From NCBI RefSeq assembly GCF_051014445.1, contig NW_027488384.1, forward strand, positions 1,488,001 to 1,552,000: a DNA stretch of 64,000 nucleotides. The letters run 5' to 3'. The notes below the pieces were generated by a model. That model did not search any database, was not told the DNA's origin, and saw only the letters and a list, made by a program, of their open reading frames with translations. Every line of letters starts with the position of its first letter. Within the stretch, counting starts at the first letter, position 1. A program made the position numbers and the translations under genes. This document shows positions 33,181 through 45,000 of this stretch, piece by piece. The stretch comes from Colletes latitarsis (Eukaryota > Arthropoda > Insecta > Hymenoptera > Colletidae).

Positions 33181-36100
33181 TTGGATCACATAGTAATGTG
33201 GTACCACACTGAAACTGTCGATTAAACCAGGTTTCGATCAATATTTTAGAGAATAATTCATGTTAGGTCTAGGTTAGGTCTGGGATTTACTCTCATCAGG
33301 CTCATTCTTTCGCATATTACTCATACTTGATGGCTAGATCCTGGGCTTTTTCTGGATTGGATCACGTAGTAATGTGGGACCACACTGAAACAATCAATTA
33401 AACCTGGTCTTGATAAATATTTTAGAGGATAACGCATGTTAGGTTTGGGTTAGGTCTAGGATTTGCCCTCATCAGGCTCATACATTCGCATATTTCTCAT
33501 ACTTCATGGCTAGATCCTGTGCTGTTTCTGGATTGTATCACGTAGTAATGTGGTACCACACTGAAACAGTCGATTAAACCTGGTTTCGATCAATATTTTA
33601 GAGGATAACGCAAGTTAGGTCTGGGATAGGTCTGGGATTTGACCTCATCAGACTCATACTTTCGCACACTTCACATACTCGTTGAACAGATCCTGGGTTT
33701 TTTCTGGTTTGGATCACGTAGTAATGTGGTACCACACTGAAACGGTCAATTTAACCTGGTTTCGATCAATATTTTAGAGGATAACGCAAGTTAGGTCTGG
33801 GATAGGTCTGGGATTTGACCTAATCAGACTCATACTTTTGCACACTTCACATACTCCTTGAACAGATCCTGGGTTATTTTCTGGTTTGGATCACATAGTA
33901 ATGTGGTACCACACTGAAACAGTCGATTAAACCTGGTTTCGATCAATATTTTAGAGGATAACGCATGTTAGGTCTAGGTTTGCCCTGGGAATTTCACTCA
34001 TCAGACTCATACTTTCGCATTCTCCACATACTTGTTGAACTGATCCTGGGTTTTTTCTGGTTTGGATCACGTAGTAATGTGGTACCACACTGAAACAGTC
34101 GATTAAACCTGGTTTCGATCAATATTTTAGAGGATAACGCATGTTAGGTCTATGTTAGCCCTGGGATTCTCACTCATCAGACTCATACTTTCGCATTCTT
34201 CACATACTTGTTGAACTGATCCTGGGTTTTTTCTGGTTTGGATCACGTAGTAATGTGGTACCGCACTGAAATAGTCGATTAAACCTGGTTTCGATCAATA
34301 TTTTAGAGGATAACGCAAGTTAGGTCTGGGATAGGTCTGGGATTTGACCTCATCAGACTCATACTTTCGCATACTTCACATACTCCTTGAACAGATCCTG
34401 GGTTATTTTCTGGTTTGGATCACATAGTAATGTGGTACCACACTGAAACAGTCGATTAAACCTGGTTTCGATCAATATTTTAGAGGATAACGCATGTTAG
34501 GTCTAGGTTTGCCCTGGGAATTTCACTCATCAGACTCATACTTTCGCATTCTCCACATACTTGTTGAACTGATCCTGGGTTTTTTCTGGTTTGGATCACG
34601 TAGTAATGTGGTACCACACTGAAACAGTCGATTAAACCTGGTTTCGATCAATATTTTAGAGGATAACGCATGTTAGGTCTATGTTAGCCCTGGGATTCTC
34701 ACTCATCAGACTCATACTTTCGCATTCTTCACATACTTGTTGAACTGATCCTGGGTTTTTTCTGGTTTGGATCACGTAGTAATGTGGTACCGCACTGAAA
34801 TAGTCGATTAAACCTGGTTTCGATCAATATTTTAGAGGATAACGCAAGTTAGGTCTGGGATAGGTCTGGGATTTGACCTAATCAGACTCATACTTTTGCA
34901 CACTTCACATACTCGTAGAAACAGATCCTGGGTTATTTTCTGGTTTGGATCACACAGTAATGTGGTACCACACTGAAACAGTCGATTAAACCTGGTTTCG
35001 ATCAATATTTTAGAGGGTAACGCATGTTAGGTCTAGGTTTGCCCTGGGAATTTCACTCATCAGACTCATACTTTCGCATTCTTCACATACTAGTTCAACT
35101 GATCCTGGGTTTTTTCTGGTTTGGATCACGTAGTAATGTGGTACCACACTGAAACAGTCGATTAAACCTGGTTTCGATCAATATTTTAGAGGATAACGCA
35201 TGTTAGGTCTATGTTAGCCCTGGGATTCTCACTCATCAGACTCATACTTTCGCATTCTTCACATACTTGTTGAACTGATCCTGGGTTTTTTATGGTTTGG
35301 ATCACGTAGTAATGTGGTACCGCACTGAAATAGTCGATTAAACCTGGTTTCGATCAATATTTTAGTGGATAACGCAAGTTAGGTCTGGGATAGGTCTGGG
35401 ATTTGACCTCATCAGACTCATACTTTCGCACACTTCACATACTCCTTGAACAGATTCTGGGTTATTTTCTGGTTTGGATCACATAGTAATGTGGTACCAC
35501 ACTGAAACAGTCGATTAAACCTGGTTTCGATCAATATTGTAGAGGATAACGCAAGTTAGGTCTGGGATAGGTCTGGGATTTGACCTCATCAGACTCATAC
35601 TTTCGCACACTTCACATACTCCTTGAACCGATCCTGGGTTATTTTCTGGTTTGGATCACATAGTAATGTGGTACCACACTGAAACAGTCGATTAAACCAG
35701 GTTTCGATCAATATTTTGGAGGATAACGCATGTTAGGTCTAGGTTAGGCCTGGGATTTGCCCTCATCAGGCTCATACTTTCGCATATTTCTCATACTTCA
35801 TGGCTAGATCCTGGGCTCTTTCTGGATTGTATCACGTAGTAATGTGGTACCACGCTGAAACCGTCAATTAAACCTGGTTTCGATCAATATTTTAGAGGAT
35901 AACGCAAGTTAGGTCTGGGATAGGTCTAGGATTTGCCCTCATCAGGCTCTTACTTTCGCATATTTCTCATACTTCATGGCTAGATCCTAGGCTATTTCTG
36001 GATTGGATCACGTAGTAAAGTGGTACCACACTGAAACATTCAATGAAACCTGGTCTGGATAAATATTTTAGAGGATAACGCATCTTAGGTCTGGGTTAGG

Positions 36101-39100
36101 TCTAAGATTGCCCTCATCTTCCCCTCATCAGGCTCACAGTTTAGCGTTCTTCACATACTTGTCGAACAGATCCTGGGTTTTTTCTGGTATGGATCACGAA
36201 ATAGTGTGTTACCACACTGAAACAGTCCATTAAACCTGGTTTCGATCAATATTTTAGAGGATAACGCAAGTTACGTCTGGGATAGGTCTGGGATTTGACC
36301 TCATCAGACACATACTTTCGCACACTTCACATACTCGTTGAACAGATCCTGGGTTTTTTCTGGTTTGGATCACATAGTAATGTGGTACCACACTGAAACT
36401 GTCGATTAAACCAGGTTTCGATCAATATTTTAGAGAATAATTCATGTTAGGTCTAGGTTAGGTCTGGGATTTACTCTCATCAGGCTCATTCTTTCGCATA
36501 TTACTCATACTTGATGGCTAGATCCTGGGCTTTTTCTGGATTGGATCACGTAGTAATGTGGGACCACACTGAAACAATCAATTAAACCTGGTCTTGATAA
36601 ATATTTTAGAGGATAACGCATGTTAGGTTTGGGTTAGGTCTAGGATTTGCCCTCATCAGGCTCATACATTCGCATATTTCTCATACTTCATGGCTAGATC
36701 CTGGGCTGTTTCTGGATTGTATCACGTAGTAATGTGGTACCACACTGAAACAGTCGATTAAACCTGGTTTCGATCAATATTTTAGAGGATAACGCAAGTT
36801 AGGTCTGGGATAGGTCTGGGATTTGACCTCATCAGACTCATACTTTCGCACACTTCACATACTCGTTGAACAGATCCTGGTTTTTTTCCGGTTTGGATCA
36901 CGTAGTAATGTGGTACCACACTGAAACGGTCAATTTAACCTGGTTTCGATCAATATTTTAGAGGATAACACAAGTTAGGTCTGGGATAGGTCTGGGATTT
37001 GACCTAATCAGACTCATACTTTTGCACACTTCACATACTCCTTGAACAGATCCTGGGTTATTTTCTGGTTTGGATCACATAGTAATGTGGTACCACACTG
37101 AAACAGTCGATTAAACCTGGTTTCGATCAATATTTTAGAGGATAACGCATGTTAGGTCTAGGTTTGCCCTGGGAATTTCACTCATCAGACTCATACTTTC
37201 GCATTCTCCACATACTTGTTGAACTGATCCTGGGTTTTTTCTGGTTTGGATCACGTAGTAATGTGGTACCACACTGAAACAGTCGATTAAACCTGGTTTC
37301 GATCAATATTTTAGAGGATAACGCATGTTAGGTCTATGTTAGCCCTGGGATTCTCACTCATCAGACTCATACTTTCGCATTCTTCACATACTTGTTGAAC
37401 TGATCCTGGGTTTTTTCTGGTTTGGATCACGTAGTAATGTGGTACCGCACTGAAATAGTCGATTAAACCTGGTTTCGATCAATATTTTAGAGGATAACGC
37501 AAGTTAGGTCTGGGATAGGTCTGGGATTTGACCTCATCAGACTCATACTTTCGCATACTTCACATACTCCTTGAACAGATCCTGGGTTATTTTCTGGTTT
37601 GGATCACATAGTAATGTGGTACCACACTGAAACAGTCGATCAAACCTGGTTTCGATCAATATTTTAGAGGATAATGCAAGTTAGGTCTGGGATAGGTCTG
37701 GGATTTGACCACATCAGACTCATACTTTCGCACACTTCACATACTCCTTGAACAGATCCTGGGTTATTTTCTGGTTTGGATCACATAGTAATGTGGTACC
37801 ACACTGAAACAGTCGATTAAACCAGGTTTCGATCAATATTTTGGAGGATAACGCATGTTAGGTCTAGGTTAGGCCTGGGATTTGCCATCATCAGGCTCAT
37901 ACTTTCGCATATTTCTCATACTTCATGGCTAGATCCTGGGCTCTTTCTGGATTGTATCGCGTTGTAATGTGGTACCACGCTGAAACAGTCAATTAAACCT
38001 GGTTTCGATCAATATTTTAGAGGATAACGCAAGTTAGGTCTGGGATAGGTCTAGGATTTGACCTAATCAGACTCATACTTTTGCACACTTCACATACTCG
38101 TAGAAACAGATCCTGGGTTATTTTCTGGTTTGGATCACACAGTAATGTGGTACCACACTGAAACAGTCGATTAAACCTGGTTTCGATCAATATTTTAGAG
38201 GATAACGCATGTTAGGTCTAGGTTTGCCCTGGGAATTTCACTCATCAGACTCATACTTTCGCATTCTTCACATACTTGTTGAACTGATCCTGGGTTTTTT
38301 CTGGTTTGGATCACGTAGTAATGTGGTACCACACTGAAACAGTCGATTAAACCTGGTTTCGATCAATATTTTAGAGGATAACGCATGTTAGGTCTATGTT
38401 AGCCCTGGGATTCTCACTCATCAGACTCATACTTTCGCATTCTTCACATACTTGTTGAACTGATCCTGGGTTTTTTATGGTTTGGATCACGTAGTAATGT
38501 GGTACCGCACTGAAATAGTCGATTAAACCTGGTTTCGATCAATATTTTAGTGGATAACGCAAGTTAGGTCTGGGATAGGTCTGGGATTTGACCTCATCAG
38601 ACTCATACTTTCGCACACTTCACATACTCCTTGAACAGATTCTGGGTTATTTTCTGGTTTGGATCACATAGCAATGTGGTACCACACTGAAACAGTCGAT
38701 TAAACCTGGTTTCGATCAATATTGTAGAGGATAACGCAAGTTAGGTCTGGGATAGGTCTGGGATTTGACCTCATCAGACTCATACTTTCGCACACTTCAC
38801 ATACTCCTTGAACCGATCCTGGGTTATTTTCTGGTTTGGATCACATAGTAATGTGGTACCACACTGAAACAGTCGATTAAACCAGGTTTCGATCAATATT
38901 TTGGAGGATAACGCATGTTAGGTCTAGGTTAGGCCTGGGATTTGCCCTCATCAGGCTCATACTTTCGCATATTTCTCATACTTCATGGCTAGATCCTGGG
39001 CTCTTTCTGGATTGTATCACGTAGTAATGTGGTACCACGCTGAAACCGTCAATTAAACCTGGTTTCGATCAATATTTTAGAGGATAACGCAAGTTAGGTC

Positions 39101-39548
39101 TGGGATAGGTCTAGGATTTGCCCTCATCAGGCTCTTACTTTCGCATATTTCTCATACTTCATGGCTAGATCCTAGGCTATTTCTGGATTGGATCACGTAG
39201 TAAAGTGGTACCACACTGAAACATTCAATGAAACCTGGTCTGGATAAATATTTTAGAGGATAACGCATCTTAGGTCTGGGTTAGGTCTAAGATTGCCCTC
39301 ATCTTCCCCTCATCAGGCTCACAGTTTAGCGTTCTTCACATACTTGTCGAACAGATCCTGGGTTTTTTCTGGTATGGATCACGAAATAGTGTGTGTTACC
39401 ACACTGAAACAGTCCATTAAACCTGGTTTCGATCAATATTTTAGAGGATAACGCAAGTTACGTCTGGGATAGGTCTGGGATTTGACCTCATCAGACACAT
39501 ACTTTCGCACACTTCACATACTCCTTGAACAGATCCTGGGTTATTTTC
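33181..39548 (+). repeat. About 18-monomer higher-order repeat, two copies (3184 bp)
   Basis: Anchors recur at an offset of 3184: GAAACTGTCG (33211 and 36395), TACATTCGCA (33481 and 36665) and the rare ACTCGTAGAAACAG variant near 34910 and 38094. Within it a three-monomer unit is itself repeated (GGTCTAGGTTTGCCC at 33971, 34500, 35030). The copies disagree over roughly 34490-34860 versus 37670-38040, which looks like a patch replaced by conversion or unequal exchange. Confidence 0.78.
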
Positions 39549-39809
39549 TGGTTTGGATCACATAGTAATGTGGTACCACACTGAAACAGTCGATTAAACC
39601 AGGATTCGATCAATATTTTGGAGGATAACGCATGTTAGGTCTAGGTTAGGCCTGGGATTTGCCCTCATCAGGCTCATACTTTCGCATATTTCTCATACTT
39701 GATGGCTAGATCCAGGGCTTTTTCTGGATTGCATCACGTAGTAATGAAGTACAACACTGAAGCAGTCAATTAAACCTGGTTTCCATAAATATCTTAGAGG
39801 ACAACGCAA

Positions 39810-39823
39810 GTTTGGTCTGGGAT
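39810..39823 (+). repeat. Target-site duplication, left copy, element 2
   Basis: GTTTGGTCTGGGAT immediately before copy 2, repeated at 45821-45834. It occupies the same position within the monomer as the duplication around copy 1. Empty copies of this monomer lie at 49006, 51310, 53614, 55211, 56806 and 62089. Confidence 0.93.
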
Positions 39824-39903
39824 TCCCTCAGGGGCTGCCAGCCTTTCAGCTGCAGTACGGGCTTAACGAACCCGGGGTACCCGAGTCATACACACACCGT
39901 AAG

Positions 39904-39977
39904 CCTCCTGTTGGTCGTCACAACGACCCATTCACAATTCCCTATTGGTTTTGTGAATGGTACGTGACGGCAGGAGG
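39904..39977 (+). other. Nested stem-loop in the 5' UTR
   Basis: Three perfectly complementary arms nest in order: CCTCCTG (39904-39910) with CAGGAGG (39971-39977), CGTCAC (39916-39921) with GTGACG (39964-39969), and CCATTCACAA (39928-39937) with TTGTGAATGG (39951-39960). The 13-nt terminal loop and small internal loops suggest one folded RNA domain. Its role (ribozyme-like processing, translation control or RNP assembly) is unknown. Confidence 0.75.
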
Positions 39978-40050
39978 AACGGGGGTCTTGGCTTAACCGC
40001 CTGGGCCACGAGTATGGCGACTCTATAAAATCGCCCTCCAATCCTAAGCT

Positions 40051-40143
40051 ATGGTGCGCGGCGATGGGATGCATGGTTGGGGGAGAAGGCCCAATCCCAA
40101 GCGACCACCTCCGGGGAACCTGCCGAACCCCCGGAGTATATAG
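40051..40143 (+). other. Upstream ORF in the 5' UTR (30 codons)
   Basis: The first ATG of the leader opens a 30-codon frame ending at TAG (40141-40143), before ORF1. A second frame from the ATG at 40064 runs past the ORF1 start and stops at 40223-40225. Neither resembles a known peptide. If the transcript starts at the element's 5' end, scanning ribosomes would meet these first, so they may lower ORF1 translation or imply another initiation route. Confidence 0.45.
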
Positions 40144-40208
40144 GCTTACCCGGGTAAGGCGGCTCTGCCCGGGCGGACCTTTTCTTCCGACCTGCTCGTG
40201 GGAATATT

Positions 40209-42089
40209 ATGGAGTTCACTATTAAAACGGGGATGGGACGGGGTAAGTCAGAGGGGGAGGACGAAGGCGGTGTTGGGACTGGAGTGACGGCGCTCGCGCC
40301 GCCTCCAGCGCCTGGCCCGGCTTCGTGGAAGGTGGAGGAGGACGATGAGACTGCGTCAGTCTCGTCCTTCTCCTCCACCAGGAGCCTCATAGGCTCTAAG
40401 AGGAAGAGGGCGGGGCAGGCCGTCGTCGAGGTGGGCGGGGCGATGAGCCCGTCGGTGAGGCTGAGTTGCCTCAGGGACGAGGTGACCGAGGAGATATCGG
40501 AGAGGATCTCCTCGTCCCTGAGGCGGGTGGAGAAAGTCGCCGCTGCCTGCGCCTTTAAGGGGCAGAAAAGCGGGGGCGCGGCGGCCCTGAAGGCCGCGGC
40601 GGAGGAAATGAGGGAGGCGGCGCGGGAGCTCAGAGGGCGGAACGCCCGTCTGCAGCTCCTGTTGGAGGAGGAGCGACAGGGGAGGAGGAGGGCAGAGGCG
40701 CTGTGGAACAGCGCAGCCCTCCCTCCCATTCTCCCTCCTCCTCCACCGCCGCGTCCCTCGGCGGAGGTAAATAAGCGGAGTGCGGCGGCAGTGGTGCGGG
40801 GCACCGCGGGCCCCTCCACCCGCACTCCGCCCGTGAAGAAGTCCCCGTCCTCCTCAGAAGACGATCTTCTGAGGAGGATTGGGGACATGATTGATGGCAA
40901 GCTGGCCGCCTTCCGGGAGGAGCTCCTCGCCGGAAGAGCGGTCAGCAGGAAGGCCGTGCCTCCCCGACCTGTTCCGGTACAGTCGGGGAAGGCAAAGAAG
41001 GGCGGAGTGAAGGCTCCGCCCAGCGTTGCGGCACCAGGGCCCCGGGTCGCGACCCCCAAGGGGGGTGGTGTACCCGTGGTCGCGGTGGTCGCGTCCTCCA
41101 CGGCACCCTCCCAAGGGGGGGTGGCGTGGAGTGAGGTGGTGGGGCGGAAGGCGAAGCGGGCGGCGAGGAAGGCCTCGCAACCGCGGCCTCCGCCTCCGCC
41201 GCCGGCGGCCAAGGTAAAGGCCGCGAAGGTCGGGAAGGCACGACCAGGTCGTCCCCCAAAAACGGCAGCGGTGACGCTGACCGTTGCGCAGGGGGGCGAC
41301 CTGACCCTCGCGGAGGCGATGCGGCTCGCCAGGGAGAATATCTCCCTGGAAGAGCTGGGCATCGCCTCCGTGAGGGCGAAGAGGGCCGTGACCGGGGGTC
41401 TCTTGCTGGAGATCCCCGGTGCAGAAGGCGGCGCGAAGGCGGATCGTCTCGCCCAGAGGCTCCGGGAGCAGCTGGGCGAGCGTGGTGTCCGGGTCGCCCG
41501 GCCCACGAAGCGCACGGAGATGCGCGTTTGTGGGCTGGACGACTCGGTCAGCGCACAGGATGTGTCCCGTGCCCTTGCGAGGGCGGGGGACTGTCCTGTG
41601 GAGGACCTGCGGATCGGAGAGATCCGCAGGTCGCCCTCCGGCCTCGGGTCGGTGTGGGCCCGGTGCCCCCTCTCCGCCGCCCGTAAGGTGGCGGAATCCG
41701 GGAGGGTGTTGGTGGGGTGGGTTTCGGCGCGAGTGGAAATCCTCGCGCCGCGCCCGCTCCAGTGTCACCGCTGCCTCGAATTGGGGCACGTGAGGCAGTG
41801 GTGCACCTCGCCGGTGGACCGCAGCGGTCAATGTTACCGCTGCGGTGCCAAAGAGCACCGTGCGAGCCAGTGCTCGGCGGCCCCCCAATGCCCGCTGTGT
41901 GCGGACATGGGGAGGCCAGCCGATCACAGGGTGGGGAGCAAGAAGTGCTCCCCCCCCCCCTCCCGGAAGGAGAGGAAGAGGCGGGCTGCACCGGCTCCGG
42001 TGCCGAGGGCGGTGGCATCGTCCTCCATGGAGGTGGACGGTGCTACGGGGACGGACGGCCGGGAGGAGGCTGGCGCGGCCATTAATTAA
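40209..42089 (+). CDS. ORF1: Gag-like zinc-knuckle protein (626 aa), copy 2
   Basis: The Gag-like protein of the element, expected to bind its RNA and help bring the particle to the target. The ATG at 40209 has A at -3 and G at +4. Order of parts: an acidic, Ser-rich N terminus (1-60); a basic patch SKRKR at 63-67, a possible nuclear signal; a charged, probably coiled-coil region about 87-165; Pro-rich stretches at 171-183 and 325-332; a long basic Ala/Lys/Pro linker; an RRM-like region about 437-512, as in other R1-clade Gags; then three zinc knuckles, C519-C522-H527-C532, C542-C545-H550-C555 and C561-C564-H573-C580. The tail is basic then acidic. Its stop overlaps the ORF2 start in TAATG. 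It is intact, with four substitutions and one extra Pro relative to copy 1. Clade assignment is secure; partner interactions are inferred. Confidence 0.94.
   Translation: MEFTIKTGMGRGKSEGEDEGGVGTGVTALAPPPAPGPASWKVEEDDETASVSSFSSTRSLIGSKRKRAGQAVVEVGGAMSPSVRLSCLRDEVTEEISERISSSLRRVEKVAAACAFKGQKSGGAAALKAAAEEMREAARELRGRNARLQLLLEEERQGRRRAEALWNSAALPPILPPPPPPRPSAEVNKRSAAAVVRGTAGPSTRTPPVKKSPSSSEDDLLRRIGDMIDGKLAAFREELLAGRAVSRKAVPPRPVPVQSGKAKKGGVKAPPSVAAPGPRVATPKGGGVPVVAVVASSTAPSQGGVAWSEVVGRKAKRAARKASQPRPPPPPPAAKVKAAKVGKARPGRPPKTAAVTLTVAQGGDLTLAEAMRLARENISLEELGIASVRAKRAVTGGLLLEIPGAEGGAKADRLAQRLREQLGERGVRVARPTKRTEMRVCGLDDSVSAQDVSRALARAGDCPVEDLRIGEIRRSPSGLGSVWARCPLSAARKVAESGRVLVGWVSARVEILAPRPLQCHRCLELGHVRQWCTSPVDRSGQCYRCGAKEHRASQCSAAPQCPLCADMGRPADHRVGSKKCSPPPSRKERKRRAAPAPVPRAVASSSMEVDGATGTDGREEAGAAIN
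40849..40877 (+). other. Perfect hairpin inside ORF1 (copy 2)
   Basis: Same 13-bp stem and CGA loop as at 8190-8218, unchanged. Confidence 0.8.
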
Positions 42090-42091
42090 TG
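42087..42091 (+). promoter_or_regulatory. TAATG stop-start overlap joining ORF1 and ORF2 (copy 2)
   Basis: ORF1 TAA at 42087-42089 overlaps ORF2 ATG at 42089-42091 by one base, preceded by the AT-rich ATTAAT in an otherwise GC-rich region. It is conserved between both copies and equals the coupling signal reported for SART1. Confidence 0.82.
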
Positions 42092-45000
42092 CCGCCCCGC
42101 CTCCTCCTCCAGGCCAACCTCAACCACTGCCGCGCGGCACAGGACTTGATGTCCCAAGTCCTCGCGGAGTGGGGGGTTGGCCTGGCGGTCGCCGCCGAGC
42201 CGTACCGCGTCCCTGATCACCCTCATTGGGTGGGCGACGCGGACGGCTTGGTGGCGACGGTATGGGGAGGGGGCGACGGGTCCCCACCGTTCTCCTTGTT
42301 GGAGCGCGGTCGGGGATTCGTCGCCGTGGACTGGGGGGGAGTCGCTGTGGTGGGGTGCTACATTTCGCCCCGTAGCGGTCACGCTGCGTTCGAGCTGTAC
42401 TTGGCCGAGGTCGCGGCATGCGTGCAGCGCTACGCGGCCCGGCCGGTGCTGGTCCTGGGGGATTTTAATGCCAAGTCGGTGGCTTGGGGATCCCCCAGGA
42501 CCTCCGTTCGCGGCGGGATCCTGGGCGATTGGGCGGCGGGGCTCGACCTCCGGGTATTGAACCGGGGGTCGGAGCACACATGCGTGCGGCGATATGGGGG
42601 GTCCATCGTGGATGTTGGATTCGCGACCCCCAACGCCGTGCGCATGGTGTCGGGTTGGCACGTGGTCGCGGGGGCAGAGACACTCTCCGATCACCGGTAC
42701 ATCCGGATGGAGGTCTCTGCCGCCGCGAGTGCATCCCGACACGGCCGCCTGCGTGGCACCCCACCACGCCGCTGGGCGCTTCGGCGCCTGGACAAGGACG
42801 CCCTGATGGCAGCTGCCCTCGCTGCAACTTGGCCGCAGGGAGCGGCCGAGTTGCCGAGCATAGAGGAGGAGGTCGCCCGGCTCGGGGCATTGGTCGCGGG
42901 TATTTGCGACGCGGCGATGCCTCGGGTCGGGCGGGCTTCTCCTCGCCGGGCGGTGTACTGGTGGTCGGACGCGATCGCGGAGTTGCGAGTCGCGACTGTC
43001 CGCGCCCGACGCCAGTACACCCGCGCGCGCCGTCGTCAACGTACAGGCGACGGCGTGGCGCGAGCGAGGGCAGCTGATGACCTGTATGGAGCATACCGCG
43101 TGGCGCGGGTTGCTCTGCAGGTCGCCATCAAACGGGCCAAGACCCGGGCATGGAAGGAGCTCCTCCAGACCCTTGATGACGATCCATGGGGGCGCCCATA
43201 TAAGGTGGTGCTGAATAAGCTCCGCCCGTGGGCGCCCCCCGTCACCGAGGGTCTTGACCCCCGGCTGCTGGAGGACGTGGTCAATACACTCTTCCCAATT
43301 GGGGAGAGGGGACCGCGTCCTCCGGCGGCGGCGGCTGTCCCAGTGGAGTGGACGGCCGAGCTGGGGGTCACGCAGGAGGAGCTGGCAGCGGCCATCAGAC
43401 GGCTCGGGGTTCGTAACACGGCCCCGGGTCCGGATGGTGTGCCCGGCCGGGTTTGGGTCTTGACCCAGGGCGTCCTTGGGGCCGACCTCAGGCGGTTGTT
43501 CGACCGCTGCCTGAGGGACGGGCGATTCCCCCCCAGTTGGAAGGTGGCGAGGATGGTCCTCCTCCGGAAGGAGGGTCGGCCCGCGGAGTCTCCCTCCGCA
43601 TACCGGCCCATTTGTCTCCTCGACGAGGTGGGCAAGCTCTACGAGCGGGTGATTGCTGCCCGCCTCGTCGAGCACCTCTCGCGGGGTGATCCCGGTCTGG
43701 CCGACTGCCAGTTCGGTTTCCGGGGGGGCCGATCGACTATCGACGCGATAGGTCGTGTGAGGGCCCTCTCGGGGGCGGCCGTCTCCCGGGGAGGGGTGGC
43801 ATTGGCAATATCCTTGGATATTGCCAATGCCTTTAACACCCTCCCCTGGGAAGAGATAAGGAGGGGACTCGAATATCATCGGGTCCCCCCTTGTCTCAGG
43901 GCGGTCGTCGGGGATTATCTCCGCGGCAGGTGGATCGAGTATCCGGGCCGGGATGGTGATATGCGGAGGGAGGTGTACTGCGGTGTTCCGCAGGGGTCGG
44001 TCCTCGGGCCACTCCTGTGGAACATCGCGTACGACTCGGTGTTGCGGGCCGGCCTCCCCGACGGCGTCAGCACGGTGTGTTATGCGGATGACACACTGGT
44101 GCTGGCCGTCGGGGCGCACTGGGGGAGGGCCATGCGTCGCGCGGAGGAGGGGTCGCAACGCGTCGTCGACCGGATCAGGGGGATGGGGATGACGGTGGCG
44201 GTCCATAAGACCGAGGTGATTGCGTTTCATTCACCTCGGCAGGATCCGCCACCCCCTCTGATCCGGGTGGGTGGGGCTGACATCGAGGTGAAGCCCCGGA
44301 TCAGGTATCTAGGGCTGATCCTCGATAGCCACTGGCGTTTCGAGGAGCATTTCCGCTGCCTGGTCCCCCGGTTGGAAAGGATGGTTGCGGCTCTGGGCCG
44401 GATCCTGCCCAACCTGGGGGGCTCGGCGGGCCGAGTTCGTCGCCTCTATGTGGCAATGGTCCAGTCGGTGGCCCTATACGGGGCCCCCGTCTGGGCGGAC
44501 GACCTGGCTGCCTCCCGGCGCAGCATGACTATGCTGCGTCGGGTGCAGAGGCGCATGGCGCTCAGGGTCGTCCGCGGGTATCGGACCATGTCACATGAGG
44601 CGGCGACGGTTCTAGCGGGGATGCCGCCCATGGACCTGCTCGCGCGGTCGCACGCGGTGATGTACCGGCACCGCGTCGACCGTCGCGCGGGGGTGGGGGC
44701 GGTCCCGGGCGGGCAGGAACCTGCTTGGGGCGATTTGAAGCGCCAGGCCCGGCAGTCCGTGTTGCTCGCGTGGCAGGAGCGGCTGGCTCTGCCAACCGCG
44801 GGGCACCGGACTGTCGGGGCGGTTCGGCCACTCCTGAAGGAGTGGCTGGACAGAGGCCATGGCAGCCTCACCTACCGGATGGCACAGGTATTTTCCGGGC
44901 ATGGCAGCTTCGGAAGATACCTGTGCCGGATAGGGAAGGAGCCGACGGCGCGTTGCTGCCACTGCGACGCTGAGCAGGACACGGCGGATCATACCCTGGA

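Larger units (their letters stand above)
13171..39823 (+). repeat. 176-bp tandem satellite array, central block
   Basis: About 150 monomers in uninterrupted head-to-tail order, same strand as the left block, with no gene, other mobile element or unique sequence visible. The first monomers after copy 1 continue the variants seen at 6901-7480, so the two flanks of the insertion belong to one array. Several higher-order repeats occupy this block and are listed separately. Short reading frames on the minus strand are fragments of monomer read-through. Confidence 0.97.
39824..40208 (+). promoter_or_regulatory. 5' UTR of copy 2, structured, with upstream ATGs
   Basis: 385 bp with no counterpart in copy 1. 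It contains a nested stem-loop at 39904-39977, a TATA-like word CTCTATAAAATCG near 40021, and upstream ATGs before the ORF1 start. R1-clade and related elements commonly carry an internal promoter at their 5' end; that this region is such a promoter is inference, and no promoter motif is decisive. I see no longer conserved gene here. Confidence 0.65.

Noticed and set aside
39886..40074. Small minus-strand frame in the 5' UTR (62 codons)
   Set aside because: It overlaps a strong stem-loop leader, has no recognisable similarity, and is present in only one copy.
40049..41515. Minus-strand open frame of 488 codons opposite ORF1 (shorter form at 7846-8856)
   Set aside because: Low-complexity Ser/Ala/Pro/Arg translation, antisense to the Gag frame. 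In copy 1 it reads into the satellite, and no homology is recognisable.
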